A stretch of 51,075 nucleotides of DNA from Provencibacterium sp. (lineage in GTDB: Bacteria > Bacillota > Clostridia > Oscillospirales > Ruminococcaceae). The notes beneath the pieces were generated by a model. It did no database searches. It was not told where the DNA came from and was given only the letters and a program-made list of their open reading frames with translations. Positions 7,888-16,676 of this stretch are shown here, piece by piece; position 1 is the stretch's first letter, and every line of letters begins with the position of its first letter. The DNA lies in NCBI GenBank assembly GCA_022793895.1, contig JAAWDS010000057.1, positions 1-51,075 of the forward strand, read 5' to 3'. A program made the position numbers and the translations under genes.

Positions 7888-9603
7888 TTGGTTGATCTGA
7901 AAGCGAAGCCCTTTTATTTAAAGGATGAGGATATCCAGTGGGTAGAGGATACCATCGCCTCGATGAGCGAAGAGGAGAAGGTGGGCCAGCTCTTTGTCAA
8001 CATGGTGCAGAGCCGCGAACCGGCGGATATTAAGGCGACGGTGGAGAAATACCATGTCGGGGCGCTGCGCTACATGAACGTCCCTGCGGCCGAGCTCTAC
8101 GAGCAGAACCGCCTGTTCCAAGAGGAAAGCAAAATCCCGCTGCTGATAGCCTCGAACTGCGAGGCGGGCGGGAACGGCGGCGTCGGCGGGGGAACGCCCA
8201 TTGCCAACGGGGCGGCCATTGCGGCGGCCGGCAGCGAAGAATTGGCCTACCGCGCGGCGCTCTACGGCGGACGGGAAGGGGCGGCCGTCGGCTGCAACTG
8301 GAACTTTGCACCGGTGGTTGATATCCTGCAAAACTGGCGCAATACGGTGGTTCAGCTGCGCGCCTACAACGATAAAGCGGAAGATGTTATCCGTTATGCG
8401 CGCGGGTTCCACCGCGGCACACGGGAGGCGGGGCTCGCCACCTGTGCCAAACACTTTCCGGGCGACGGTACCGAGGAGAACGATCAGCACCTGATGATGG
8501 GCGTCAACGATCTCTCCGCCGAAGAATGGGACGCGACCTTCGGCAAGGTTTATCAAACGCTGATTGATGACGGCGTGATGACCATCATGGCCGGGCACAT
8601 TGCCCAACCCGCCTGGCAGCGCAAGCTGGCGGGAAAGGAGCTTTCCGACAGCGAGATCCTTCCCGCCACCCTTTGCCCGGAGCTGATTACCGGGCTGCTG
8701 CGCGGACGCCTCGGCTTCAACGGCTTGGTGGTGACCGACGCTTCCCACATGATCGGCATGTTCGCGGCGATGCCGCGCTCCCGGCAGGTTCCGGAGGCCA
8801 TTGCGGCCGGCTGCGATATGTTCCTCTTCTTCAACGACTATGACGAGGATTTCGGCTACATGCTGGAGGGCTACCGCTCCGGCGTGATTACCGAAGAGCG
8901 GATGAACGATGCGCTCAGCCGTATCCTTGGCCTGAAGGCGGCCCTTGGCCTGCACCGCAAGAAGGCGGAAGGCACGCTCATGCCGCCCAAGGAGGGGCTT
9001 TCCATTGTCGGCTGCGCCGAACATCTGGAGGCATCCTATCAGGCGGCGGATCAGTATATCACGCTTGTGAAGGATACGCAGGGGATGCTGCCGCTGGATC
9101 CGAAAACCCATCCGCGCCTCAAGCTGGTGTTTATCGGCGGCGAGGGAATGGTGGTAGCCGGGAAGCTGCTCGGCGGCGCAGGCGATCAGCTCAAGGCGGC
9201 GCTGAAGGAAACGCTGGAGGAGGCGGGCTTTACCGTAGACGACGGCGAAGGCGAGGGAAGCGTTGGCAAGAGCAAAGGCAAAACCGAGGATCTGCGCAGG
9301 CGTTATGACGCGGTTATTGTGGCGCTGGACGTTGTCGGCTTTGCGCAGTACAACGCTATGCGGATGAAGTGGGCGAAACCCGCCGATCAACCTTGGTATG
9401 TTGCCGAGCTGCCGACGGCGTTTGTTTCGTTCAACCTGACCAACCACCTTATCGATCTGACGATGAGCCGCACCTATATCAACGCCTATATGGATCACCG
9501 GCAGGCGGTGCAGGCCTTTGTGGAAAAGCTGACCGGAAAATCGCCGTTCCGCGGGCGGTACAATGAAAACGTCTGGTGCGGCCGCTGGGATACCAAGCTG
9601 TAA
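7888..9603 (+). CDS. Glycoside hydrolase family 3, NagZ-like, cytoplasmic
   Basis: A 571-residue GH3 protein that removes terminal beta-linked sugars. The TTG start at 7888 follows AGGAGG (7874-7879) by 8 bases. Residues 15-380 form the GH3 barrel. The loop KHFPGDGTEENDQH (K188, H189, D199, H201) resembles the Asp-His acid/base dyad of NagZ-type beta-N-acetylglucosaminidases, and VVTDASHM supplies the likely nucleophile D284. Residues about 390-571 form a second domain. There is no signal peptide or membrane segment, so it acts in the cytoplasm. It is last in its operon and converges on two sulfatases. Beta-N-acetylhexosaminidase activity is my inference from the loop; beta-glucosidase is less likely. 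Confidence 0.88.
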   Translation: MVDLKAKPFYLKDEDIQWVEDTIASMSEEEKVGQLFVNMVQSREPADIKATVEKYHVGALRYMNVPAAELYEQNRLFQEESKIPLLIASNCEAGGNGGVGGGTPIANGAAIAAAGSEELAYRAALYGGREGAAVGCNWNFAPVVDILQNWRNTVVQLRAYNDKAEDVIRYARGFHRGTREAGLATCAKHFPGDGTEENDQHLMMGVNDLSAEEWDATFGKVYQTLIDDGVMTIMAGHIAQPAWQRKLAGKELSDSEILPATLCPELITGLLRGRLGFNGLVVTDASHMIGMFAAMPRSRQVPEAIAAGCDMFLFFNDYDEDFGYMLEGYRSGVITEERMNDALSRILGLKAALGLHRKKAEGTLMPPKEGLSIVGCAEHLEASYQAADQYITLVKDTQGMLPLDPKTHPRLKLVFIGGEGMVVAGKLLGGAGDQLKAALKETLEEAGFTVDDGEGEGSVGKSKGKTEDLRRRYDAVIVALDVVGFAQYNAMRMKWAKPADQPWYVAELPTAFVSFNLTNHLIDLTMSRTYINAYMDHRQAVQAFVEKLTGKSPFRGRYNENVWCGRWDTKL

Positions 9604-9637
9604 ATTTCCCCGGCTGTGTGAGAAATCGTGGATAACT

Positions 9638-9681
9638 GTATAATAATCACCCCCCGGTTCGACGGGGGGTGATTATTATAC
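9638..9681. terminator. 18-bp perfect palindrome between convergent GH3 and sulfatase genes
   Basis: The arms 9638-9655 and 9664-9681 are fully complementary around an 8-base loop, with a core of six C and six G. The outer half of each arm is A/T-rich, so the core with its T-rich neighbour could act as a two-way terminator, but no clean U-tract follows on either strand. Confidence 0.7.
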
Positions 9682-9714
9682 GAAAACAACAGGCTGCGCC
9701 TATGCAGGATAGCG

Positions 9715-11151
9715 CTATTTCTTCTTTTGACCGGGGAAGGGGAAGGCGTCTCCCAAAACCATGGGGGCGCTGGGGCCTTCATGCCGGTGGTAGCCGAGCG
9801 GATGGGAACGCCAGCGGCGGTCGGCCTTCCACTCCATTCCCTCGAAGGGATCGCCAGTCTCCTCTAGGAATTGACGGTAGAGGCCGCGCATCCGCTCCAG
9901 CGCTTCGCAGTAGGCGGGGTCATGGGCGGCGTTGCGCTTTTCATAGGGGTCGGTTTCGAGATCATAGAGCTCTTCGCCGCCGTCCTCTATATATTTGGTG
10001 TATTTATAGCGCCCGTCGCGGATCATCCGGCCGGGGGAGATGGTGAAGCCCCATTCGGTGTGCCACTCGCTGGCTACATAGGGGCGCGCCGGCAGGCTGC
10101 CGCCTGCGAGCGCGGCGCTCAAATCCAGCCCGCGCAGCCCTTCGGGAACGGGGAGGCCCGCCCAGCCGCAGAGGGTGGGGAAGAGGTCGAGAAGCGACAC
10201 CGGCGCGCCGCCGATGGCCTCGGCCCGCGGTTCTACGCCCGGTCCCTTGAACACGAACGGGACGCGCGCCACCTCCTCATAGAAATCGACCTGCTTGGTG
10301 GTGCGCCCGCGCGCCGCCATGCTGTCGCCGTGGTCGGCGAAGAAAACGAGGAGGGTATCTTCGGCGTCAGGGCGCTTGGCGAGCGCATCCAGCACCTGGC
10401 CGATGTGCGCATCCGCCCGCTCCAGGTAGTGGTAATAGGCGGCCAGATAGTGACGGTAGGTTTCCGGCTTCCAGGCGGCCGCCTGGGCCTGGCGGTTGTG
10501 GCTGCAACAGATATACTGCACCGCAACCGGCCGGTTCTCGATGTCGTCAAATTCGAAGTTTTCCGGCAGCTCCGGCAGCGGTACGCCGGGATCGATGTCG
10601 GTGTGCTCATCCTTAAAGGCTCCCACCCAGCCGCAGATGTTGTGCGGGTTGACAAAATCTGCCACCATCAGAAACGGGGCGTCCCCATGGGTTTCCAGAT
10701 AGTTTACCGATTGACGGGCGGTGCTCTCATCGAAAAAGGTATCCATGTTGACCGGCCAGGCATCGGAAACGGCGGGGACTTCGATCCGCTCCTCCGGCGC
10801 GCAGGTGAAGCCGCGCAGGCCGCCGGCATCGTGCCTCTTGCCAAAGTGAACGGTTTCATAACCGGCGGCGGAGAAAACGCTCCCCAGCGTCGGGAAGCTC
10901 TCCGGCAGATCGCTCACCGGGAAGGCGCGCCCGTTGGAGAGCACGCCCGTTTCATGCGGGTAGATCCCGCTCCAGAAGGCGGTTCGGGCGGGCTGGCAGA
11001 GCGGGCAGGGGGTATAGCAGCTATCAAAGCGCGCGCCGCCGTCTGCGATGCGGTCGATATTCGGCGTTTTGGCGTAGGTGTTACCGTAGGCGGGCAGGGC
11101 GCGCCAGGTGAGCTGGTCGGTGACGATGACGAGGATGTTTTTCTTTTTCAT
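9715..11151 (-). CDS. Type I sulfatase without signal peptide
   Basis: A 478-residue alkaline-phosphatase-fold sulfatase that hydrolyses sulfate esters. The formylglycine motif C-x-P-x-R is CQPAR with C52 in PCPLCQPARTAFWSG; maturation needs an anaerobic sulfatase-maturating enzyme that is not in this window. The N-terminal metal strand reads ILVIVTDQ, and the second metal site is FFADHGDS near residue 265. The start at 11151 has AAGGAG close upstream. There is no signal peptide, so it works in the cytoplasm on imported substrate. It follows the other sulfatase by 53 bases in the same operon. The sulfated sugar it acts on is not resolved. Confidence 0.92.
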   Translation of the reverse strand: MKKKNILVIVTDQLTWRALPAYGNTYAKTPNIDRIADGGARFDSCYTPCPLCQPARTAFWSGIYPHETGVLSNGRAFPVSDLPESFPTLGSVFSAAGYETVHFGKRHDAGGLRGFTCAPEERIEVPAVSDAWPVNMDTFFDESTARQSVNYLETHGDAPFLMVADFVNPHNICGWVGAFKDEHTDIDPGVPLPELPENFEFDDIENRPVAVQYICCSHNRQAQAAAWKPETYRHYLAAYYHYLERADAHIGQVLDALAKRPDAEDTLLVFFADHGDSMAARGRTTKQVDFYEEVARVPFVFKGPGVEPRAEAIGGAPVSLLDLFPTLCGWAGLPVPEGLRGLDLSAALAGGSLPARPYVASEWHTEWGFTISPGRMIRDGRYKYTKYIEDGGEELYDLETDPYEKRNAAHDPAYCEALERMRGLYRQFLEETGDPFEGMEWKADRRWRSHPLGYHRHEGPSAPMVLGDAFPFPGQKKK

Positions 11152-11204
11152 CGGAGACTCCTTCCTCTTGAATCAGCGGGATAGGCGGGCGGCTGCCGCT
11201 ACCC

Positions 11205-12530
11205 TTACCGGTAGGGGCGCAGCTCCCGCAGGCGGGTGTAGGCGTTCTGCGGCATAAGCAGGCCGTTTTGGAACTGGGCAAAGGGGTCGTTTGTTTTTTC
11301 CATGTGCCGGGCGAGCGCGGCCTGGTGCTCCGCTAAGATTTCGCTGTAAGCCGGATCGGCGGCCAGGTTATGTAATTCGCCCGGATCCGACTGGTGATCA
11401 TAGAGCTCTTCAAGCACCCGCTCGGCAGAATAGAAATCGAACACCTTGCGGTTCTTGCGGAAATCGGAGGTGGAGAGCTCGATCTCCGGAATGAGGAAAT
11501 CAAAGATGTTGATTTGCAGCCCGTTTTTGATATAGCGGTAACGCTCGGAGCGGACGGCGCGGCCGGGGACGAAATGGTTGTTGTAGTTTTCTTCTGAGAA
11601 AGCATAATCCCGGCCGGATGCGCTGCCGCTGAGGATAGCGGAGACGTCCCGTCCCTGCACGCCCTCCGGCGCGGGAACGCCGAGCTGGGCAAGCATGGTC
11701 GGTAGAATATCCACATGGCTGGTAATGGCCTGGACGCGCAGCCCCTCCGGCAGCCTGCCGGGCAGCGAGGCGAGGAAGGCCACGCGGGTGCCGCCGTCGT
11801 AGAGCGTCGCCTTGGAGTGCATGAATGATGCGCCATGGTCGGTGGTAAAGATAACGAGCGTATTTTCCCGGAGCCCTGCTCGTTCCAGAGCCTGTAGGGC
11901 GCGGCCGACCCAATGATCCATATAGCGAATGGCGCCATAGAACTCGGAAAGATCCTGGCGGGTTTCGGGGATATCGGGCAGGTAGGGCCGTACTTCCACC
12001 TCGGCGGGATCGGCATAGGGGTACCCCTCCATCCGGAAATGGGAGGGGTTCATCCCCATGCGGTGCACCTCGCTGAAGCCCATGGCGGCATAGAAGGGCT
12101 TATCGCTGCCGCCGCGCCCGGCGAGCCACTCCTCAAAGAGCGGGACGACGTTTTCACAGTGCGCGTCCTTCCCAGCGTGGATCTCCTGGTAGCCGAGCTC
12201 TTTTGGCTGCATGTGCTCATGCTGGAAGCCGAAGAGCGCCGTTTGCCAGCCGTTTTGAGCGAGCGTGGCCGGCAGGGTGGGGCAGTGCTCGACATCCAGA
12301 TTCCAGCCGCGGTGCACCAGCCCCATCAGCCCGTTGGTGTGCTGGTAGCAGCCGGTGAGGATAGCGCCGCGCGCGGGCGAACAGATGGTGGCGGTGGAGA
12401 AGTGGTTGCAGAGCTGCACGCCATGCTGGGCGATCGAGTCGATGCAGGGCGTTTCGACCGGCGTGCCATAGCAGCCGAGATAGTCCCCCAGGTCGTGGCA
12501 GGTAATGAACAGGATATTGGGCTGTTTCAT
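11205..12530 (-). CDS. Type I sulfatase, resembles N-sulfoglucosamine sulfohydrolases
   Basis: A 441-residue sulfatase with the formylglycine motif CSPAR (C50) in TATICSPARGAILTG and a later metal site in FTTDHGASF. The segment after the motif, GCYQHTNGLMGLVHRGW, followed by a short LPATLAQNGWQTALFG, recalls the heparan N-sulfatase (SGSH-like) layout, where CSPSR is followed by LTGLPQHQNGMYGLHQ. I infer possible N- or O-sulfoglucosamine specificity from this, with moderate confidence. There is no signal peptide, so it is cytoplasmic. The start at 12530 follows an AAGGAAAGGGG tract. It is first in the sulfatase operon, which has its own extended -10 promoter behind the terminator of the ABC operon. 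Confidence 0.9.
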   Translation of the reverse strand: MKQPNILFITCHDLGDYLGCYGTPVETPCIDSIAQHGVQLCNHFSTATICSPARGAILTGCYQHTNGLMGLVHRGWNLDVEHCPTLPATLAQNGWQTALFGFQHEHMQPKELGYQEIHAGKDAHCENVVPLFEEWLAGRGGSDKPFYAAMGFSEVHRMGMNPSHFRMEGYPYADPAEVEVRPYLPDIPETRQDLSEFYGAIRYMDHWVGRALQALERAGLRENTLVIFTTDHGASFMHSKATLYDGGTRVAFLASLPGRLPEGLRVQAITSHVDILPTMLAQLGVPAPEGVQGRDVSAILSGSASGRDYAFSEENYNNHFVPGRAVRSERYRYIKNGLQINIFDFLIPEIELSTSDFRKNRKVFDFYSAERVLEELYDHQSDPGELHNLAADPAYSEILAEHQAALARHMEKTNDPFAQFQNGLLMPQNAYTRLRELRPYR

Positions 12531-12555
12531 TGGAAATTCCCCTTTCCTTATAAAG

Positions 12556-12564
12556 ATTATAGCA
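12556..12564 (-). promoter_or_regulatory. Extended -10 promoter of the sulfatase operon
   Basis: On the minus strand TGCTATAAT (TATAAT at 12561-12556) is a perfect extended -10. No good -35 is seen. It lies between the ABC-operon terminator and the first sulfatase, so the sulfatases are transcribed separately from the transporter. Confidence 0.6.
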
Positions 12565-12588
12565 CATTTTGGCCTTTTTTGCCGGGAT

Positions 12589-12635
12589 AAAAAGGGGCTG
12601 CCCGCAAAAAGGATGGAGCTTTTGCAGGCAGCCCC
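12589..12635 (-). terminator. Intrinsic terminator of the ABC uptake operon
   Basis: On the minus strand GGGGCTGCC (12635-12627) pairs with GGCAGCCCC (12602-12594), followed by TTTTT (12593-12589). It lies 15 bases after the stop of the solute-binding protein gene. Confidence 0.85.
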
Positions 12636-12649
12636 AGAGAGACGGGAAG

Positions 12650-14401
12650 TTATGCGTTGCCGGTGGTGCGCTCGTAAGCGGATTGGAGGATGGCGACATA
12701 GCGGTCGATCCCCATCTTGTCATATTCCGCTACATAGGCGTCCCACTCATCCAAGCTGCGGTCGCCAACGATGAACTTGGTGACGTTCTCTTGCATATAG
12801 GTCTTAATCTGCGGCTGGAGAACGGAGAACTCATCCATCTCCTCGGCGGTCATGATGAGCGTCTGCGGCAGCGATTCCTCCGGTTGCAGGCCCTTGACGT
12901 ACTTGAGGCCATATTGGAGCTGGAAGTAGTTGTATTCCTTTTCATCGCCGTCCCAGGCAAGGCCCTCGTGGGTGCCGTATTTCATGAAGCCGGGGTTCGG
13001 CCACTGCCAGTGGGTGTTCTGCGAGCTCATGCCCCAGACATCCTGGATCAGCTCGCGCACGGCGGGTTCGCCGTTGTAGCCCAGCGCGCCGGCCTCAGGC
13101 TTTTTCCAGTCGGTGCCCTCGAAGCCATAGCGGGCGTTGACGCTGATCTCCTTGTTCATCATCATATCGCCCAGACGGAAAGCGGCGGCTGGGTTTTTGC
13201 AGTCCTTGGTGATCTGATAGACCTGCTGCGGAACGGGCGGAGTGGCGGGCATCCAGTTCACGCCGTTCGGCCCCTTGAGAGGCGGCTGCGCCACGAGGTC
13301 GCGGCTGCGATCGGAGGTGATGTCGGTTACGGTGGTGCGTACCTGGTGGACATAGGAGCCGACCAGCGGGTCATCCTGGTTGATGATGGCCTTGAGCTGC
13401 GCATTGTCCTGTGTAAAGGAGATGGGATCGAACAGCCCTTCCTCTACCAGCATGTGCATATAGGCGAGCCCATCTTTGAAAGCGGGCTGGGTAAAGGCGG
13501 GGGTAAGGGTTCCGTTTTCAACCGTCATGTGATGGGTGGTGTCATAGAAGATGAAGGAATTCATCAGGAAGAGGACCGCCTGCGGCAGTTCCCCAGCCGC
13601 GTTTACGCTGTCTATAAAGGGGATCTCATCCGCCTTGCCGTTGCCGTTGAGATCGTTGGATTTGAAGGCGCGCAGGATATCGGCAAATTCATCGGTCGTC
13701 GTGGCGGGTTCGAGGCCGAGCTTCTCCAGCCAGGGGCCATAGATATAGCAGCGCTGGTTGTAGAGGTTGACATACTGCTCGGAATATTTCACCAGGGAAT
13801 AGATGTTGCCGTCGGCGAAGGTCATCAGGTTGCGGACGTTTTTATCCTCGGCCTCTTCCCAGAGGTTGAAGATTTCGTCGCCGTAGGCGTCGATGTAGTC
13901 GTTGAGCGGGATGATCATCCCTTGATCGGCGTATTCCATGATGGAAGCGGTGTCCATCCCCTGCGAACCGCCTACGCCCATGAATACCTCCGGCAGATCG
14001 TCGGACGCGAACAGGAGCTTCACCTTGGATGCGGTATCCTTAGCGGGCAGAAGATCAAAGACCATATCAATCCCGCTCTTCTCCTCGATCATCTTGGTGT
14101 ACTGGTTGTCGTCATAGTCGGAGATCCGTGCGTTCTGCGGCATGGCGATTTTCAGCTCGATGGGCTCTTTCACGATGGGAAACTCACCCTTGGGGTTTAC
14201 GTTGTCGGCGTCCGGGAAATCGAAGGCGGGCGCCGCCGCTTCGCTTGCGGATGAAGACCCGGCGGCAGAGGATGCGGGAGCGGACGAGGCGGGCGCTGCC
14301 GCTCCGGATGAGGAAGCGCTGCTTTCCCCGCCGCTGCATCCGGCAAACAAGGCGGACGACAGCGCGGCTGCCAGCAACGCGGCCATGATTTTTTTGAACA
14401 T
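12650..14401 (-). CDS. ABC sugar transporter solute-binding lipoprotein
   Basis: A 583-residue extracellular binding protein of the LplA/YtcQ type, which captures oligosaccharides for the two permeases encoded just upstream. The lipobox LFAGC places the lipidated cysteine at C22 after a hydrophobic signal, followed by a Ser/Ala/Glu-rich linker (about 24-62). The large size is typical of the group with LplB/YtcP permeases. The start has AAGGAGG about 10 bases upstream. It is the last gene of the transporter operon and is followed by a strong terminator. The ligand is unknown; adjacent sulfatases and a GH3 enzyme point to a sulfated, amino-sugar-containing oligosaccharide (inference). Confidence 0.92.
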   Translation of the reverse strand: MFKKIMAALLAAALSSALFAGCSGGESSASSSGAAAPASSAPASSAAGSSSASEAAAPAFDFPDADNVNPKGEFPIVKEPIELKIAMPQNARISDYDDNQYTKMIEEKSGIDMVFDLLPAKDTASKVKLLFASDDLPEVFMGVGGSQGMDTASIMEYADQGMIIPLNDYIDAYGDEIFNLWEEAEDKNVRNLMTFADGNIYSLVKYSEQYVNLYNQRCYIYGPWLEKLGLEPATTTDEFADILRAFKSNDLNGNGKADEIPFIDSVNAAGELPQAVLFLMNSFIFYDTTHHMTVENGTLTPAFTQPAFKDGLAYMHMLVEEGLFDPISFTQDNAQLKAIINQDDPLVGSYVHQVRTTVTDITSDRSRDLVAQPPLKGPNGVNWMPATPPVPQQVYQITKDCKNPAAAFRLGDMMMNKEISVNARYGFEGTDWKKPEAGALGYNGEPAVRELIQDVWGMSSQNTHWQWPNPGFMKYGTHEGLAWDGDEKEYNYFQLQYGLKYVKGLQPEESLPQTLIMTAEEMDEFSVLQPQIKTYMQENVTKFIVGDRSLDEWDAYVAEYDKMGIDRYVAILQSAYERTTGNA

Positions 14402-14454
14402 TTGCTTTTTACCTCCTTAGTTGAAACATCGGGTTTTTATCTTTAGGTCTTTGC

Positions 14455-15363
14455 CTAGCCTTTGATAGCGCCTACCATGACGCCCTTGACGAAAAACTTC
14501 TGCACGAAGGGATAGATGCACCACACCGGCACGCAGGCCACCATGATGACCGAATATTTGAGCAGGTCCGCCATCCACATGTTGACGTCGGAGGAGGTGG
14601 CGTCCAGCATCATTTGACTGTCCAGCTGATTTTGAATCAGGATATCGCGCAGGATGATCTGGAGCGGGAACAGCTCCTTGTTGTTCAGGTAGAGGAAAGC
14701 GTTGAAATAGGCGTTCCAGTGGCCGACCCCATAGAAGAGGGCGATAACGGCGATGATGGCCCCTGACAGCGGCATGACGACCCTGGAGAAATAGGTGAAA
14801 TAGCCGCAGCCGTCCAGGCTTGCCGATTCGAAGAGCTCCTCTGGAACGCTGTTTTGGAAATAGGTGCGGGTGATGATGACATTCCAAACGCCGATCATCC
14901 CCGGCACCCACATGGCCCAGCGGGAATTGATAAGGCCCAGATCCTTCATCAGCAGATAGGTGGGAATCATGCCGCCGTTGAACCACATGGTAAAGGCGAA
15001 AAGGAAGTTGAGGAGCTTGAAGCCCACCAGCTCCCGGCGGGAAAGCCCGAAGGCGGCGATGAGCGTTAAAAATACGTTGAGCACGGTGCCGACTGCGGTA
15101 TAAAGAATGGTATTTCCATATCCGGTGAGGATATCCTTATTTTTAAATACGGCTTGGTACCCTTCCAGGCTCGGTTCCACCGGCAGCAGGATAACCTGTC
15201 CCATCGAAACGGCCTTTGCGCTGGAAAAGGAGGAGGAGACCACATAAATAATCGGGTAAAGGGTGATTAAGAGCACGAGGAACAACAGGAGGTTGACCAC
15301 GAAATAAAACCCTTTATCGAAGCGCGAGGTTTTAATCGCGTTGGGGTTGGCTGCCCTTCCCAT
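14455..15363 (-). CDS. ABC sugar transporter permease, YtcP type
   Basis: A 302-residue inner-membrane permease with about six transmembrane helices. The EAA loop, which contacts the ATPase, is seen as EELFESASLDGCGYFTYF. It pairs with the LplB-type permease upstream. The start at 15363 follows AAGGAAGGA by about 9 bases. No ATPase gene is present; members of this family usually share a multi-purpose MsmX-type ATPase encoded elsewhere. Gene order permease, permease, binding protein is standard. Confidence 0.92.
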   Translation of the reverse strand: MGRAANPNAIKTSRFDKGFYFVVNLLLFLVLLITLYPIIYVVSSSFSSAKAVSMGQVILLPVEPSLEGYQAVFKNKDILTGYGNTILYTAVGTVLNVFLTLIAAFGLSRRELVGFKLLNFLFAFTMWFNGGMIPTYLLMKDLGLINSRWAMWVPGMIGVWNVIITRTYFQNSVPEELFESASLDGCGYFTYFSRVVMPLSGAIIAVIALFYGVGHWNAYFNAFLYLNNKELFPLQIILRDILIQNQLDSQMMLDATSSDVNMWMADLLKYSVIMVACVPVWCIYPFVQKFFVKGVMVGAIKG

Positions 15364-15438
15364 TTCATCGATCCTTCCTTTCTATCTAGAGGATTTGAAG
15401 CGCCCGGCTGGCTGGGTGAATCCGCCTGCCGCCCGGCG

Positions 15439-16419
15439 TTACCAGAGGGAATTTTGCTTCATGGCCTTGGAAATCTGGTTGACCGTTACCACCAGGATAA
15501 AATTGACGGCGGAGTTGAAGAGGCCGATAGCCGCGCCATAGGAAAAATCGCTGCGGCCGGTACCGCCGATACCCATCTTGTACACATAAGTAGAAATGAC
15601 CTCGCTGGCCGAGAGATTCAAGTCGTTCTGCATGAGGAACACCTTTTCAAAGCCGATGTTCATAATCCGGCCGGCATCCAGAATGAGCATGATAATAGCC
15701 GTTGGCAGAATGGCGGGGAGATCGACATACAGCATGCGTTGCAGGCGGTTGGCTCCGTCGATGAGCGCGGCCTCATGCTGGCTGGGATCGACGCTGGCCA
15801 GCGCCGCTAGATAGATGATGGTACCCCATCCGACGTTCTGCCAGATGCCGCTCCATACATAGAGGTGAGGGAACGCCTGCGGCAGCCCCATGAGATCGCG
15901 GTCGGTACCGCCCAGCATTTGAAGAAACTGGGCTAGCATACCGATACGCGGATTGAGGAACTGCACCAAAATACCTACCATGACGACGGTGGAGATAAAA
16001 TGCGGCATATAGGTAATCATCTGCACCGCCTTGCGGTAGCCGTTCGAACGGACGGTATTCATCATCAGGGAAAGCAGAATGGTCATCGGGAAGGTGGCCA
16101 GCAGGGAATAGAAGGAGAGAATCAGCGTATTGGGCAGGATTCTCCAAAACTGATAATCATTAAAGAAGCGTTTAAAATGCTTGAGCCCGACCCAGGGGCT
16201 GCCGGCGATTCCTAACCCGGCCTTGAAGTCCTTAAAGGCGATTTGCGCGCCGTACATCGGGTAGTATTGCACGACGGCCAGATAGATAAGCGGCAGCAGC
16301 AAAAACACATAAAGCGGCCAGGTCCGCTTCAGGCGCATTTTCAATTGATAACTCTTGCTTCGGGTGTTGGGCTTCCGGGCCTCTGAGCCCGTCCTCCCCT
16401 TGGCCGCAACAGACGGCAT
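15439..16419 (-). CDS. ABC sugar transporter permease, LplB type
   Basis: A 326-residue permease and the first gene of the uptake operon. Its EAA loop is SQHEAALIDGANRLQRMLYV, and the N-terminal WPLYVFLLLPLIYLAVVQYYP segment is the usual first membrane helix. I place the start at the ATG at 16419, with AAGGGGGAA close upstream, not at the longer ATG at 16524. The -10 box of the operon lies at 16516-16521, so the 16524 start would fall ahead of the transcript. The cytoplasmic tail is Lys/Arg-rich. It forms the channel with the YtcP-type partner. Confidence 0.92.
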   Translation of the reverse strand: MPSVAAKGRTGSEARKPNTRSKSYQLKMRLKRTWPLYVFLLLPLIYLAVVQYYPMYGAQIAFKDFKAGLGIAGSPWVGLKHFKRFFNDYQFWRILPNTLILSFYSLLATFPMTILLSLMMNTVRSNGYRKAVQMITYMPHFISTVVMVGILVQFLNPRIGMLAQFLQMLGGTDRDLMGLPQAFPHLYVWSGIWQNVGWGTIIYLAALASVDPSQHEAALIDGANRLQRMLYVDLPAILPTAIIMLILDAGRIMNIGFEKVFLMQNDLNLSASEVISTYVYKMGIGGTGRSDFSYGAAIGLFNSAVNFILVVTVNQISKAMKQNSLW

Positions 16420-16515
16420 GATTGTTTTCCCCCTTTTCGATGGATAGCCGGCATGGAGGGGAGCCCGTTTGGCTGAAGAATGGGCTTCCGCTGGGCTTGC
16501 CGGGTTTATGAGCAA

Positions 16516-16543
16516 ATTATACATAAAAAATAGGATTATGCAA
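16516..16543 (-). promoter_or_regulatory. Promoter of the ABC uptake operon
   Basis: On the minus strand TTGCAT (16543-16538), a 16-base spacer and a perfect TATAAT (16521-16516). The weak -35 overlaps one of three direct repeats (16540-16550), the arrangement expected when an activator sits beside RNA polymerase. Confidence 0.75.
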
Positions 16544-16611
16544 CATGAAAATGTCCCATAATCCTGAATTATTCCTTATCATGCAGCATGAAATATTCCG
16601 GCAACATGATT
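16540..16611 (-). promoter_or_regulatory. Three direct repeats, probable AraC-type activator sites
   Basis: The motif GCAACATGA (plus strand; TCATGTTGC on the transcribed side) occurs at 16540-16550, 16583-16593 (as GCAGCATGAAA) and 16601-16611. The first overlaps the -35 of the ABC operon; the others lie about 43 and 61 bases further upstream. The AraC-type regulator encoded next door is the likely binder (inference). Confidence 0.65.
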
Positions 16612-16676
16612 TTATTCTTTTCGTTTACCTAAATTCCACAATAAAAAGAAGATAAATTGGGTGATTTCCACAATTG

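Noticed and set aside
9871-11184. Long plus-strand frame (437 codons) opposite the first sulfatase
   Set aside because: It is antisense to a well-supported sulfatase and is explained by G+C-rich codon bias.
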